From the NCBI GenBank assembly GCA_963712175.1, contig CAVQGZ010000004.1, positions 248,001 through 312,000 on the forward strand: 64,000 bases of DNA, written 5' to 3'. This stretch comes from CAVQGZ01 sp963712175. Its GTDB lineage: Bacteria > Actinomycetota > Actinomycetes > Jiangellales > Jiangellaceae. The position numbers and the translations under genes are program-made. Below, in pieces: positions 50,472-60,616 of this stretch; position 1 is the first letter of the stretch; each line of letters begins with the position of its first letter. The notes below the pieces were generated by a model. It searched no databases and was not told where the DNA came from. It was given only the letters and a program-made list of their open reading frames with translations.

Positions 50472-52049
50472 GTGACGTCTCCAGGACACCTCCCGCCGAT
50501 CCGTCCGCGCCGGGTGGCTCCTCGTTCCCTGGGCGGGCTCGCTCGGCATCTCGGGCTCCACGAGGTGCACGAGGGTGCAGCAGGGCAACCGGGGGTGGCG
50601 ATCACAGGCATCGCCCACGCGTCGCAGATCGTGCTTCCGGGAGACCTGTACGTGGCGTTGCCCGGTCAGCGAACCCATGGCGCCCGCTACATCGATGACG
50701 CCGTCGGACGTGGAGCCGCGGCGGTCATGACCGATGAGGCAGGTGCGGTGCTGGCCCGCCAGGCCGGCGTCGCAACCTTGGTCGCTGCGGACCCTCGCTC
50801 GCTGCTGGGCGAGGCAGCGGCGTACGTCTACGGGTACCCGGCCCGTGACATCACGGTCGTCGGCGTCACCGGGACCAACGGCAAGACCACGGTCACGTCG
50901 CTGCTGCACTCCGTGCTCACGCAGGTTCAGGGCTCTGCCGGGCTGGTGGGCACGATCGAGACGAGGGTGGGTTCCCACGTCGTGCCGAGTGTCCGGACCA
51001 CCCCCGAGGCCAGCGACTTGCAGGCCATCCTGGCTGTCATGCGCGAGGAGGGCATCGGCAGCGCGGCTCTGGAGGTCTCCAGCCACGCGATCGCCCTGGG
51101 TCGAGTCGACGGCCTCGTCCTGGACGCAGCCGGATTCACCAACCTCAGCCAGGACCATCAGGACTTCCACCCCGACATGGAGCACTACTTCGCCACCAAG
51201 GCGTCGTTGTTCACGCCGCGCCACGCCCGTCGAGGGGTCGTGGTGGTCGATGACCCCTGGGGCCGACGCCTGAGCGCCCAGGCGGAGATCCCGGTGCGGA
51301 CCGTGGCGGCCGTCCCCGACTCGGCCGACCACGAGGCCGTGAAGGACGCCGACTGGCAGGTCAGCGATCTCGCCTCGACCGGCGCCGGCAGCCGGGCCCG
51401 GCTTCGTGGTCCCGACGGAGCCGTCCACGACCTGCGCGTCCCCCTCCCCGGGACGGTGAACGTGGCCAACGCCGCGCTGACGATCGCGCTGGCCGCGGAG
51501 GTCGGGGTCGACGCCGAGCTAGCGGTGGCCGCGCTCGCCCGTGCCCCCATGGTCCCGGGTCGCATGGAGCTCGTCCCGGGCCCGGGGAGACCTGTTGTCG
51601 TGGTCGACTACGCACACAGCCCGGATGCCCTGGACACAGCACTGGCGGCGCTGCGCAGTACCAGCCCGGCACCGCTCGTCGTCGTCGTCGGGGCTGGTGG
51701 CGACCGTGACCGCAGCAAGCGCGCTCCCATGGGTGTGGCCGCAGCCCGGGGCGCAGACATCGTGATCGTGACGGATGACAACCCTCGTTCGGAGGACGCG
51801 GGCGAGATCCGCGCCGCGGTCCTCGACGGGGCCCGTTCCGTGGACCCGGCGCGGGTGCACGAGATCGCCGACCGGGCGGCGGCCATCAGCGAGGCGGTGC
51901 GGCTCGCCGGGAACGGCACGGTGCTCCTGGCCGGCAAGGGCCACGAGCAGGGGCAGGAGGTCGCCGGCACCGTGTACCCGTTCGACGACCGAGAGGTGGC
52001 CCGAGACGTCCTGGCGGGGCTGGCACCTGCGCGGGAGGCCGACCGATGA
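50472..52049 (+). CDS. murE: UDP-MurNAc-tripeptide synthetase MurE
   Basis: 525 residues. ATP loop GVTGTNGKTTVTSLLHSVL near 135, carbamylated-Lys region, and DDNPRSED near 436. The DNPR motif is the signature of diaminopimelate-adding MurE, not lysine. Adds the third residue of the stem peptide in the cytosol. GTG start, 19 bp after ftsI. Confidence 0.95.
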   Translation: MTSPGHLPPIRPRRVAPRSLGGLARHLGLHEVHEGAAGQPGVAITGIAHASQIVLPGDLYVALPGQRTHGARYIDDAVGRGAAAVMTDEAGAVLARQAGVATLVAADPRSLLGEAAAYVYGYPARDITVVGVTGTNGKTTVTSLLHSVLTQVQGSAGLVGTIETRVGSHVVPSVRTTPEASDLQAILAVMREEGIGSAALEVSSHAIALGRVDGLVLDAAGFTNLSQDHQDFHPDMEHYFATKASLFTPRHARRGVVVVDDPWGRRLSAQAEIPVRTVAAVPDSADHEAVKDADWQVSDLASTGAGSRARLRGPDGAVHDLRVPLPGTVNVANAALTIALAAEVGVDAELAVAALARAPMVPGRMELVPGPGRPVVVVDYAHSPDALDTALAALRSTSPAPLVVVVGAGGDRDRSKRAPMGVAAARGADIVIVTDDNPRSEDAGEIRAAVLDGARSVDPARVHEIADRAAAISEAVRLAGNGTVLLAGKGHEQGQEVAGTVYPFDDREVARDVLAGLAPAREADR

Positions 52050-53452
52050 TCGAGATGTCGCTCGCGGACGTGGCGCAGGTCACGGGTGGTCGCTTGGGCG
52101 GGGGTGCTGACTCGAACGCGCGGGTCACGGCATCGGTGGTGACCGACTCGCGTCGGGTCGAGCCCGGGTCGCTCTTCGTCGCTCTGCCGGGTGAACGGGT
52201 GGACGGGCACGACTACGCCGGCGCGGCCGTGGCTGCCGGGGCGGTGGCCGTGCTGGGCGAGCGCGACGTCGGTGTCGCGTGCGTCGTCGTCGACGACGCC
52301 GCGACGGCTCTGGGGCGGTTGGCCAGAGCCGTGGTCGACCGGACAGCCGTCGCCGTGGTCGCCGTCACCGGGTCGAGCGGGAAGACAACGACGAAGGACC
52401 TGCTCGCCGCGGTGCTCTCGAAGCTCGGGCCAGTGGTCGCACCGGAGGGTTCGTTCAACAACGAGGTCGGCCTGCCGATCACTGCGCTTCGCTGCGACGC
52501 CTCGACCAAGGTGCTCGTGTCGGAGATGGGGGCTCGCGGGCTGGGCCACATCAGCTACCTGTGCACCATCACCCCCCCGAACGTGTCGGTCGTGCTCAAC
52601 GTCGGGAGCGCCCATCTGGGCGAGTTCGGTAGCCGTGAGGCCATCGGCACCGCCAAGGGTGAGATCGTGCAGGCGCTACCGCCGGACGGCTTGGCGGTTC
52701 TGAATGCCGACGACCCCGTCGTGACCGGCATGGCGGAGCGCACCCAGGCCGCCGTGTGCCTGGTCGGTGAGAGCCCGGGCGCGCAGGTGCGAGCCACCGA
52801 CGTCCGCCTCGACGACGCCGGGTGCGCCACCTTCACGCTTGCCGACTCCGACGAGTCCGCGACGGTCACGCTGCGGCTGGTCGGCGAGCACCAGGTGGCC
52901 AACGCCTTGGCTGTGGCCGGCGTCGCGCGGCACCTCGGGATGGGGATCCGGGACGTCGCGCATGCACTCAGCGAGGTGAGGCCGGCCTCGCGGTGGCGCA
53001 TGGAGGTGACCCAGCGCCGAGACGGCGTGACCGTCATCAACGACTCCTACAACGCCAACCCCGAGTCGGTGCGCGCAGCGCTGAAGTCCCTGGTCGCGAT
53101 TGCGGGCTCGCGCCGGAGCTGGGCGGTTCTCGGAGAGATGCGAGAGCTTGGTGACGCCTCGCTGGCCGAGCACGACGCCATCGGCCGCCTCGCCGTACGG
53201 CTCAACGTCGACCGGTTGGTCGCGGTGGGTGAGGGGGCGCGCGCCATGCACCTGGGCGCATCCCACGAGGGGTCGTGGGGACGAGAGTCGCTCTGGGTGC
53301 CCGACCGCGAGGCAGCCTTGGCCCTGCTACGTGCTGAGGTCGAGCCGGGCGATGTCGTGCTGATCAAGGGCTCGCGCCTGGTAGGACTGGAGGCTGTGGC
53401 AGCCGGGCTCCTCGGCGATGACGAGTTCGCAGACGAGGAGGACCTGACGTGA
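52046..53452 (+). CDS. murF: UDP-MurNAc-pentapeptide synthetase MurF
   Basis: 468 residues. ATP loop VVAVTGSSGKTTTKDLLAAV near 108, SFNNEVGLP, and NDSYNANPESVRAALK. Ligates D-Ala-D-Ala to the UDP-MurNAc-tripeptide. ATG overlaps the murE stop (ATGA). Confidence 0.96.
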   Translation: MIEMSLADVAQVTGGRLGGGADSNARVTASVVTDSRRVEPGSLFVALPGERVDGHDYAGAAVAAGAVAVLGERDVGVACVVVDDAATALGRLARAVVDRTAVAVVAVTGSSGKTTTKDLLAAVLSKLGPVVAPEGSFNNEVGLPITALRCDASTKVLVSEMGARGLGHISYLCTITPPNVSVVLNVGSAHLGEFGSREAIGTAKGEIVQALPPDGLAVLNADDPVVTGMAERTQAAVCLVGESPGAQVRATDVRLDDAGCATFTLADSDESATVTLRLVGEHQVANALAVAGVARHLGMGIRDVAHALSEVRPASRWRMEVTQRRDGVTVINDSYNANPESVRAALKSLVAIAGSRRSWAVLGEMRELGDASLAEHDAIGRLAVRLNVDRLVAVGEGARAMHLGASHEGSWGRESLWVPDREAALALLRAEVEPGDVVLIKGSRLVGLEAVAAGLLGDDEFADEEDLT

Positions 53453-54510
53453 TCGGGCTCCTGGTCGGGGCGACCACCGCGTTTCTCGTCGCCCTCTTCG
53501 GGACCCGGATCGCGATCCGCATCCTCGTCTCCAAGGGGTACGGCCAGCTGATTCGCGACGATGGCCCGACCTCCCACCACGTCAAGCGCGGCACCCCGAC
53601 GATGGGGGGCACCGTGATCATCGTGGCGGTCCTGACCGGGTACGTCGCCGCGCACCTGGCGCTGCTCGAGCCGCCGAGTGCCACTGGCTTGCTGGTCCTG
53701 TTCCTGATGAGCGGACTGGGGCTGGTGGGTTTCCTCGACGACTACATCAAGATCTCCCGGCAGCGCAGCCTGGGCCTGCGGAGCGCGGCGAAGCTGTCCG
53801 GACAGGCGGTCGTCGCCGTCGTGTTCGCGCTGCTCTCGCTGCAGTTCCCGAACGAGCGAGGCCTGACACCGGCGTCGACGGCGATCTCGTTCATCCGCGA
53901 CACACCGATCGTTCTCCCGGTGATCCTCTTCATCGTGTGGGCGCTGCTGATCATCGCCGGCACCTCCAACGGCGTGAACCTCACCGACGGCCTCGACGGA
54001 CTGGCAACCGGGGCGATGATCGCGTCGTCCGGTGCCTTCACGCTCATCGGTGTCTGGCAGTTCAACCAGTCGTGCGCAGGGAACGCCGGCCCGCAGTGCT
54101 ACGAGGTCCGCAACCCGCTGGACCTCGCCATCATCTCGGCGTCGCTGGCCGCAGCCTGTGTCGGCTTCCTGTGGTGGAACACGTCGCCGGCGAAGATCTT
54201 CATGGGCGACACGGGGTCGCTCGCGTTGGGCGGAGCCCTGGCCGGTCTGGCCATGACGGCCCGGACCGAGCTGCTGCTGGTCTTCATCGGCGGGCTGTTC
54301 GTCATCATCACGATGTCGTCCATCCTGCAGATCGGGTACTTCAAGCTGACCGGGGGGCAACGCATCTTCCGCATGGCTCCGCTGCAGCACCACTTCGAGC
54401 TCAAGGGGTGGGCCGAGGTCACCATCGTCGTGCGGTTCTGGATCGTCGGTGGGTTGTCGGCGGCGTTCGGCCTTGCCCTCTTCTACGCGGAGTGGCTGGT
54501 CGTCTCGTGA
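53449..54510 (+). CDS. mraY: Phospho-MurNAc-pentapeptide transferase MraY
   Basis: 353 residues, ten membrane helices. Catalytic and metal motifs: FLDDYIKI near 97, NLTDGLDGLA near 177, MGDTGSLALGGAL near 250 and HHFELKGW near 312. Makes lipid I on the inner face of the membrane. GTG start overlapping the murF stop. Confidence 0.97.
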   Translation: MIGLLVGATTAFLVALFGTRIAIRILVSKGYGQLIRDDGPTSHHVKRGTPTMGGTVIIVAVLTGYVAAHLALLEPPSATGLLVLFLMSGLGLVGFLDDYIKISRQRSLGLRSAAKLSGQAVVAVVFALLSLQFPNERGLTPASTAISFIRDTPIVLPVILFIVWALLIIAGTSNGVNLTDGLDGLATGAMIASSGAFTLIGVWQFNQSCAGNAGPQCYEVRNPLDLAIISASLAAACVGFLWWNTSPAKIFMGDTGSLALGGALAGLAMTARTELLLVFIGGLFVIITMSSILQIGYFKLTGGQRIFRMAPLQHHFELKGWAEVTIVVRFWIVGGLSAAFGLALFYAEWLVVS

Positions 54511-55961
54511 CCGTACGGACGGCCCGGAAGCTCGCCGGTGCCCACGTCCTGGTCGCTGGGCTGGCCCGCTCCGGGGCGGCCGCCTGTGCGGCGCTGGTTG
54601 AGCGCGGTGCCCGTGTGACGGTCGTGGACGCCGCTGAGACAGGCGCCGTCCTCGTGCGTGCCGAGGAGGTCGCCCAGCTCGGGGTCGACGTCGCCCTCGG
54701 CCCCCGTGCCGCGCGTGGGTTGCCCGCGGGAGTCGATCTGGTGGTCTCATCGCCTGGTTGGCCGCCGCACGCACCGCTGCTCGCCGACGCCGAGAAGACA
54801 GGAGTGCCTGTCTGGGGAGAGGTCGAGCTGGCCTGGCGGCTGGCCGGACCCGGGGCTGCGCCCTGGTTGGTGGTGACCGGCACCAATGGCAAGACGACCA
54901 CGACCAGGATGCTCGAGTCCATTCTGCGAGCCGACGGCCGGGAGGCCCTCGCCGTGGGCAACATCGGTGTGCCGCTGGTGGCCGTGGTGACCGGGGAGAA
55001 GTCCTACGACGTCCTGGCGGTGGAGCTCGGCAGCCCCCAGCTGCACTCGGTGTCGAGCGTGAGCGCCCATGCGGCGGCGGTGCTGAACCTGGCCCCGGAC
55101 CACGTCGACTGGCACGGCTCCTTCGAGGCCTACCGCGCGGCCAAGCGGGTCGCCTACGACCGTTGTCAGGCTGTGGCCGTGCACAACGCCGACGACCCGG
55201 CTACCGGCCAGCTGCTGGATGAGGCCGCGCTGGGCCCGGCCTGCCGGTCGGTGTCGTTCACCCTCGGCGAGCCGCACGTGGGTCAGGTCGGAGTTGTGGA
55301 CGGCGCGCTTCTGGACCGTGCCTACGCACCGGGCTCGCCCCGTGGCGTGGCCCTGGCCGACCTGGTCGACGTTCACCCCGCAGCTCCCCACAACACGGCC
55401 AATGCCCTGGCTGCCGCCGCGCTGGCGCGCAGCGTGGACGTGGCGCCAGCGTCGGTGGCCGCGGGGCTGCGCTCGTTCGAGGCGGAGCCGCACCGCATCG
55501 CCCACGTGGCCACCGTGGACGGGGTGGACTTCGTCGACGACAGCAAGGCCACGAACACGCACGCAGCCGAGACGTCGATGCTGGCGTACGACTCAGTCGT
55601 GTGGATCGCCGGCGGGCTGGCCAAGGGGGGCGAGTTCGACGACCTCGTGCGGCGCCAGGCCGAGCGGATCAGGGCAGCCGTCCTGCTCGGAACGGATCGT
55701 GACCGCATCGCCGCGGCACTGTCGCGACACGCCCCCGCAATCCCGGTCGTGGTGGTCGAGGAGCCGGAGACTAGCCACATGTCGCTGATGGACGAGGTGG
55801 TCGCTGCTGCCCAGCGCCTTGCCCGTCCCGGTGACACGGTGCTGCTGGCACCCGCGTGTGCGTCCTGGGACCAGTTCGCCGACTACACGGCTCGGGGGGC
55901 TGCGTTCGCCGAGTCCGTCAGGCGCGTGGCTGGGACGGACGGGACGGGGTCGGGGCCGTGA
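54507..55961 (+). CDS. murD: UDP-MurNAc-L-Ala-D-Glu ligase MurD
   Basis: 484 residues. N-terminal Rossmann region (HVLVAGLARSGAAACAAL), ATP loop VVTGTNGKTTTTRMLESIL near 125, NLAPDHVDWH and DDSKATNTHA. Adds D-glutamate. GTG start overlapping the mraY stop; an open frame runs further upstream inside mraY but is not coding. Confidence 0.96.
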   Translation: MTVRTARKLAGAHVLVAGLARSGAAACAALVERGARVTVVDAAETGAVLVRAEEVAQLGVDVALGPRAARGLPAGVDLVVSSPGWPPHAPLLADAEKTGVPVWGEVELAWRLAGPGAAPWLVVTGTNGKTTTTRMLESILRADGREALAVGNIGVPLVAVVTGEKSYDVLAVELGSPQLHSVSSVSAHAAAVLNLAPDHVDWHGSFEAYRAAKRVAYDRCQAVAVHNADDPATGQLLDEAALGPACRSVSFTLGEPHVGQVGVVDGALLDRAYAPGSPRGVALADLVDVHPAAPHNTANALAAAALARSVDVAPASVAAGLRSFEAEPHRIAHVATVDGVDFVDDSKATNTHAAETSMLAYDSVVWIAGGLAKGGEFDDLVRRQAERIRAAVLLGTDRDRIAAALSRHAPAIPVVVVEEPETSHMSLMDEVVAAAQRLARPGDTVLLAPACASWDQFADYTARGAAFAESVRRVAGTDGTGSGP

Positions 55962-57196
55962 GCGCTCCGCCGGTGCCGAAGCGCCGCTCGCGCGGCGACA
56001 CAGCAGAGCGACCCTCGCGCTCCAGCTCGCTGCGCGCGTGGCTGGCCCATCCCATCGCGCCCTACTACCTGCTGATCGGCAGCGCCGGCCTCCTGCTGGC
56101 CATCGGCTTGGTGATGGTCCTGTCAGCCTCGGGCGTCTGGGCGCTGGCCGCGTTCGACGACTCCTACTACGCGCTGAAGCGTCAGCTCATGTGGGTGGCT
56201 GTCGGCCTTGTGGTCGCACTGCTGCTCTCCCGGACGCCGATCTCGGTCATCCGCAAGGCAGCCTGGCCGCTGATCATCGGCTCCGTCGGCCTGCTGCTTC
56301 TGACCTATGTCCCGGGGCTCGGCGTCGAGGTCAACGGAAGCACGAACTGGCTCGACTTCGGCGGGCCGTTCCGCATCCAGCCCTCGGAGCTGGCGAAGCT
56401 CGCTCTGGTGGTGTGGGGGGCCCACGTATTCGCCGCCAAGGGTCGGCGGCTTCGTGAGATCAGGCACCTCATGATCCCCATGTTCTTGGGGGCCGGGGCA
56501 GTCATCGCCCTGACGGTCGGGCAGAAGGACCTCGGGACGGCGATCGTGCTGACCGCGATCGTGTTCGGCCTGCTGTGGGTCGCCGGGGTGCCCAGCTGGC
56601 TCATGCTGATCGGCGGGGCAGCCGCAGCGGCCGTTGGCAGCTTCTTCATCTGGACCGAGGAGTACCGGCGCAACCGGGTGCTGTCCTTCCTGGACCCCTT
56701 CGCCGACCGGCTCGACACCGGCTACCAGGCCGTCGCGAGCATCTACGCGTTCGGTTCGGGCGGCTGGTGGGGAGCCGGGCTGGGTGCCTCGAAGCAGAAG
56801 TGGGGTCGGCTGCCGGAGGCGCACACGGACTTCATCTATGCCGTGATCGGAGAGGAGCTGGGCTTGATCGGCTCCCTTGTCGTCCTCGTCCTGCTGCTGG
56901 TGCTGGCCTACGCAGGCATGCGCATCGCGAGCCGAGCCACGGACCGTTTCGTCCGCTTCGCGGTCGCCGGCGTCATGACCTGGGTTCTCGCCCAGTCGGT
57001 GATCAACCTCGGGGCGGCCCTCGGCGTCATGCCCATCACCGGTGTCCCGTTGCCACTGGTGTCCTACGGCGGGTCGGCCATGGTCATCGTGCTTGCCGGC
57101 CTCGGCCTGGTGCTGGCCGGGGCCCGGACTGACCCAGCCGTCAGTGCGGCGCTGGCAGCGCGTGGACGCACGGCGGCAACGCCGCGGAGGCGGTGA
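55958..57196 (+). CDS. ftsW: Lipid II polymerase FtsW
   Basis: 412 residues, ten membrane helices of the SEDS family: HPIAPYYLLIGSAGLLLAIG, FRIQPSELAKLALVVW, EAHTDFIYAVIGEELGLIGS (catalytic Asp/Glu loop) and GVPLPLVSYGGSAMVIV. Glycosyltransferase partner of FtsI at the septum. GTG start overlapping the murD stop. A 30-residue basic N-terminal tail precedes the first helix. Confidence 0.95.
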   Translation: MSAPPVPKRRSRGDTAERPSRSSSLRAWLAHPIAPYYLLIGSAGLLLAIGLVMVLSASGVWALAAFDDSYYALKRQLMWVAVGLVVALLLSRTPISVIRKAAWPLIIGSVGLLLLTYVPGLGVEVNGSTNWLDFGGPFRIQPSELAKLALVVWGAHVFAAKGRRLREIRHLMIPMFLGAGAVIALTVGQKDLGTAIVLTAIVFGLLWVAGVPSWLMLIGGAAAAAVGSFFIWTEEYRRNRVLSFLDPFADRLDTGYQAVASIYAFGSGGWWGAGLGASKQKWGRLPEAHTDFIYAVIGEELGLIGSLVVLVLLLVLAYAGMRIASRATDRFVRFAVAGVMTWVLAQSVINLGAALGVMPITGVPLPLVSYGGSAMVIVLAGLGLVLAGARTDPAVSAALAARGRTAATPRRR

Positions 57197-58302
57197 CCGC
57201 CGTGCACGTCGTCCTTGCCGGCGGAGGGACCGCCGGTCACATCGAGCCTGCGCTGTCGGTGGCCGATGCGCTGCGCAGGGCTGACGAGTCGGTCCAGATC
57301 ACCGCGCTGGGCACCGAGCGCGGTCTGGAGGCACGGCTCATCCCGACCCGGGGCTACGACTTGGAGCTCATCCCCCCTGTGCCGTTGCCGCGCCGGCCGA
57401 CCCTCGAGCTCTTCACCGTCCCGCGCAGGCTCGCCTCCGCGGTGACGGCGTGCGAACGGGTTCTCACCCGCGCGCAGGCCGACGCGCTGGTCGGCTTCGG
57501 CGGGTACGTGGCCCTGCCCGCCTACCTGGCCGCGCGGCGCCTGCACCTACCCATCGTCGTGCACGAGGCCAACGCCAAGCCAGGACTGGCCAACCGCATC
57601 GGTGCCCGGCTGACCACCTACGTGGGGGTGGCGACCCCGGACGTCGGGCTGCCCCACGCCACCCACGTCGGGATTCCCTTGCGGCACGCGATCGCCACCC
57701 TCGACCGAGCAGCCGAGCGTGAGCGGGCTCGCGCGTTCTTCGGCCTTGACCCCGGACGCACCACCGTGCTCGTCTTCGGCGGCAGCCAGGGAGCGCGACG
57801 CATCAACGAGACGATGGGCGAGGCGGCGTCCTCGGTCCTGGCCACTGGCGCTCAGGTGCTGCACTCACGAGGCCGCGGCCAGCAGGTCGACGTCCGCGGG
57901 CTGGACCCCGACGCTGCGCGCCGCTACCACGTCGTGGAGTACCTGGACCGGATGGACCTCGCCTATGCCGCTGCCGACCTGGTCGTGTCCCGTGCCGGCG
58001 CGATGACCTGTGCCGAGCTGGCGGCCGTGGGGCTCCCGTCGGTCTTCGTCCCCTTCCCGATCGGCAACGGTGAGCAGCGGTTCAACGCGCTGCCGACCGT
58101 CCGAGCCGGTGGCGGTCTTCTCGTCGACGACGCAGACTTCACTCCGGAGTGGGTTTCTGCGAGCGTCCCGGCGCTGCTGGACGACCCGCAGCGGCTCGCT
58201 CGGATGAGTCGGGCCGCGGAGTCGCTGGGCCGGCGCGACGCGGACGAGCGAATCGTGGGCATGGTCTACGACGCGGTCAGCGGGACGGAGGACGACCGAT
58301 GA
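57193..58302 (+). CDS. murG: UDP-GlcNAc transferase MurG (lipid II synthesis)
   Basis: 369 residues, GT28 family. Glycine loop LAGGGTAGHIEPALSVADAL, FGGYVALPAYLAARRLHLPI, FGGSQGARRINETM and SRAGAMTCAELAAVGLPSVF. Adds GlcNAc to lipid I on the inner membrane face. GTG start overlapping ftsW. GHIEP replaces the more frequent GHVxP/GHxxP, a conservative change. Confidence 0.96.
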   Translation: MTAVHVVLAGGGTAGHIEPALSVADALRRADESVQITALGTERGLEARLIPTRGYDLELIPPVPLPRRPTLELFTVPRRLASAVTACERVLTRAQADALVGFGGYVALPAYLAARRLHLPIVVHEANAKPGLANRIGARLTTYVGVATPDVGLPHATHVGIPLRHAIATLDRAAERERARAFFGLDPGRTTVLVFGGSQGARRINETMGEAASSVLATGAQVLHSRGRGQQVDVRGLDPDAARRYHVVEYLDRMDLAYAAADLVVSRAGAMTCAELAAVGLPSVFVPFPIGNGEQRFNALPTVRAGGGLLVDDADFTPEWVSASVPALLDDPQRLARMSRAAESLGRRDADERIVGMVYDAVSGTEDDR

Positions 58303-59723
58303 TGATCACCGAGCCCCCGGAGCGCATCCCGGAGGTCGACGAGCTCGGGTCGGTGCACCTGATCGGTGTCGGCGGTCGGGGGATGTCGGGCATCGCGCGG
58401 ATCCTGGCGGTCCGCGGCGTCTCGGTGACCGGCAGCGACGCCAAGGAGTCCGCCGCGACGACGGCTCTCGAGGCTGTGGGGGTGCCCTGCTTCATCGGTC
58501 ACGACGCAGCTCACGTGGGCGAGGCCGACACGGTCGTCGTCTCATCCGCCATCCCGGAGACCAACCCCGAGCTTGCTGTCGCCCGCGAGCGCGGCCTGCG
58601 GGTCTTGCCGCGCACCGTCGCCCTGGTCGCCCTCATGCGTGGCTATCGCGCCGTGGCGATCGCCGGCACGCACGGCAAGACGACCACGACGTCCATGCTC
58701 ACCGTCGCACTCCAGCACTGCGGGCTCGACCCGTCCTTCGCCGTCGGCGGCAACCTCGTGAGCAGCGGCGCCAACGCTCACCACGGCACCGGCGACGTCT
58801 TCGTGGCCGAGACGGACGAGAGCGACGGCTCGTTCGTCGTGTTCGAGCCGGACGTGGCCGTCGTGACCAACATCGACTACGACCACGTCGACCAGTGGGA
58901 CGACCACGACGACTACGTCGCGTCGTTCGATCGCTTCGCCGCGCGGGTCGTTCCCGGCGGCTTGCTGGTGGTCTGCCAGGACGACGAACCAGCGGCTGCC
59001 CTCGGGGAGCGCCAGGCACAGGCGGGGACCCGGGTGCGCCGCTACGGCGAGCACCCGGACTCCGACGTCCGCATCGAGCAGGTTGTGAACCGAGGTCTGA
59101 CGACCCGGGTCCGCGTCGTGGTCGACGGCAGGCGCTGGCCCGTGATGACGCTCGGGGTCCCTGGCCACCACAACGCCATGAACGCCGTAGCCGCCCTCAC
59201 GGCTGGGCTGGGTCTGGGCGTGCCGGAACGTGAGCTGGTCGAGGGGTTGGAGTCGTTCCGCGGGACATTGCGCCGCTTCGAGCTCAAGGGCGAAGCCAGC
59301 GGAGTTCGCGTGTTCGACGACTTCGCCCACCACCCGACCGAGCTCCGCGCGGCGCTGGGCACTGCTCGCCAGGTGGCCGGACAAGGCCGGGTCGTCGTGG
59401 TGTTCCAGTCCCAGCTCTACTCGCGCACCCGGGCGTTCGGAACCGAGTTCGGACAGGCGCTGGGCCTTGCCGACGCCGTCGTCGTCATGGACGTCTTCGG
59501 GTCCCGTGAAGACCCCGTGCCCGGTGTGACGGGTGCGCTGATCGCCGATGCCGTGCCCCTGCCGCCTGCCGACGTGCACTTCGTCCCGTCCTGGTCGGAC
59601 GTGCCGGCGCAGGTGGCAGCGCTCGTCACGCCGGGGGACCTGGTGCTCACCGCAGGCTCCGGTGACGTCACCCTCATCGGTCCCGAGGTCCTGGAGCTGC
59701 TGCGCAAGGACCCGCCGGGATGA
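58299..59723 (+). CDS. murC: UDP-MurNAc-L-alanine ligase MurC
   Basis: 474 residues. VHLIGVGGRGMSGIARIL at the N-terminus, ATP loop AIAGTHGKTTTTSMLTVAL near 123, AETDESDGSF, and FDDFAHHPTELRA in the C-terminal domain. Adds L-alanine, the first stem-peptide residue. ATG chosen for the 4-bp overlap with murG; a second ATG follows directly. Confidence 0.96.
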   Translation: MMITEPPERIPEVDELGSVHLIGVGGRGMSGIARILAVRGVSVTGSDAKESAATTALEAVGVPCFIGHDAAHVGEADTVVVSSAIPETNPELAVARERGLRVLPRTVALVALMRGYRAVAIAGTHGKTTTTSMLTVALQHCGLDPSFAVGGNLVSSGANAHHGTGDVFVAETDESDGSFVVFEPDVAVVTNIDYDHVDQWDDHDDYVASFDRFAARVVPGGLLVVCQDDEPAAALGERQAQAGTRVRRYGEHPDSDVRIEQVVNRGLTTRVRVVVDGRRWPVMTLGVPGHHNAMNAVAALTAGLGLGVPERELVEGLESFRGTLRRFELKGEASGVRVFDDFAHHPTELRAALGTARQVAGQGRVVVVFQSQLYSRTRAFGTEFGQALGLADAVVVMDVFGSREDPVPGVTGALIADAVPLPPADVHFVPSWSDVPAQVAALVTPGDLVLTAGSGDVTLIGPEVLELLRKDPPG

Positions 59724-60508
59724 GGCTCCGCACGCCCTCGCCGCCTCCGGACCTCGCGCCACGGCAACGGGCGCAGAGTCCCTCGCCGTCGGAGGACCTG
59801 GGACGACGACGTCAGCGAGCAACCCGTCGCACCCGCCTCGTGCGTGCCGGCGTCGTCGTCGCGGTGCTGGGCGTTCTCGGTCTGGCGACCTGGCTGGTGG
59901 GCTACTCCGACGTCCTGACGGCAGACGAGGTGCGCGTCACGGGGGTCGACGGTCCGCTCGCGGAGACCGTCACCGAGGCTGCCGCTGTTCCCCTCGGCCG
60001 ACCGCTGGCCCGGGTCGACACCAGCGAGGTGGCCACCAAGGTCGAGGCCGTCCCCGATGTGGCCTCGGCCACGGTCACCCGCGACTGGCCCGGCACCGTG
60101 GCCATCTCGGTGACCGAACGGGTCCCGGTCGCCAGCCTCGAAGGTGACGACGGGTGGTACCTGGTCGACGTCGAGGGGGTGCTCTTCGCGCCCCGGTCCG
60201 ACCCCGATCCCGACCGACCGGTCCTCGTCGCACCCGACGCGGGTCGCGGCCAGGAGCTTCGGGCGGCCGGCGTCGCCGTCGCGGGCGCCCTCCCGGCGCA
60301 GATCCTCGCCGACGTCGCGCGCATCGAGGCCACCTCGCCCGTCGAGGTGCGCCTGGTGCTGCGCGACGAGACGGTCGTCGTCTGGGGGAGCGCGCAGGAG
60401 TCCGAGCGCAAGGCGGAGGTGCTGGCGGTTCTGCTGCAGACCCCGGCGACCCAGTACGACGTCTCGGTACCCGATCGACCAACGATCCGCCCGGCGCCCG
60501 GCGGCTGA
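59720..60508 (+). CDS. ftsQ: Cell division protein FtsQ
   Basis: 262 residues. Basic cytosolic N-terminus, one membrane helix (about 47-65), a POTRA domain (TADEVRVTGVDGPLAETVTE) and the FtsQ/DivIB beta domain (SATVTRDWPGTVAISVTERV, GWYLVDVEGVLFAP). Scaffolds FtsL and the septal synthases. ATG overlaps the murC stop. Confidence 0.93.
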   Translation: MRLRTPSPPPDLAPRQRAQSPSPSEDLGRRRQRATRRTRLVRAGVVVAVLGVLGLATWLVGYSDVLTADEVRVTGVDGPLAETVTEAAAVPLGRPLARVDTSEVATKVEAVPDVASATVTRDWPGTVAISVTERVPVASLEGDDGWYLVDVEGVLFAPRSDPDPDRPVLVAPDAGRGQELRAAGVAVAGALPAQILADVARIEATSPVEVRLVLRDETVVVWGSAQESERKAEVLAVLLQTPATQYDVSVPDRPTIRPAPGG

Positions 60509-60596
60509 TCGGGCTCCTCGCCGAATTTGTCGCCGCTTCCCGGCGTGTTGCCCGGGGATTTGCCTCCTGCGCTCCTACCTTCATCAACCAACAGCA

Positions 60597-60616
60597 GGTT
60601 GACATAACTATCAACC
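60597..60616 (+). promoter_or_regulatory. Inverted repeat and -35-like TTGACA upstream of ftsZ
   Basis: GGTTGA-N8-TCAACC is a perfect 6-bp inverted repeat that contains TTGACA (60599-60604). The 175-bp ftsQ-ftsZ gap is the only long one in the cluster, so ftsZ very likely has its own promoter here. No convincing -10 sits 17 bp downstream. This region may hold both promoter and operator. Confidence 0.55.

Noticed and set aside
48701..50611. Long minus-strand open frame opposite ftsI
   Set aside because: No recognisable domain; mirrors the codon bias of ftsI.
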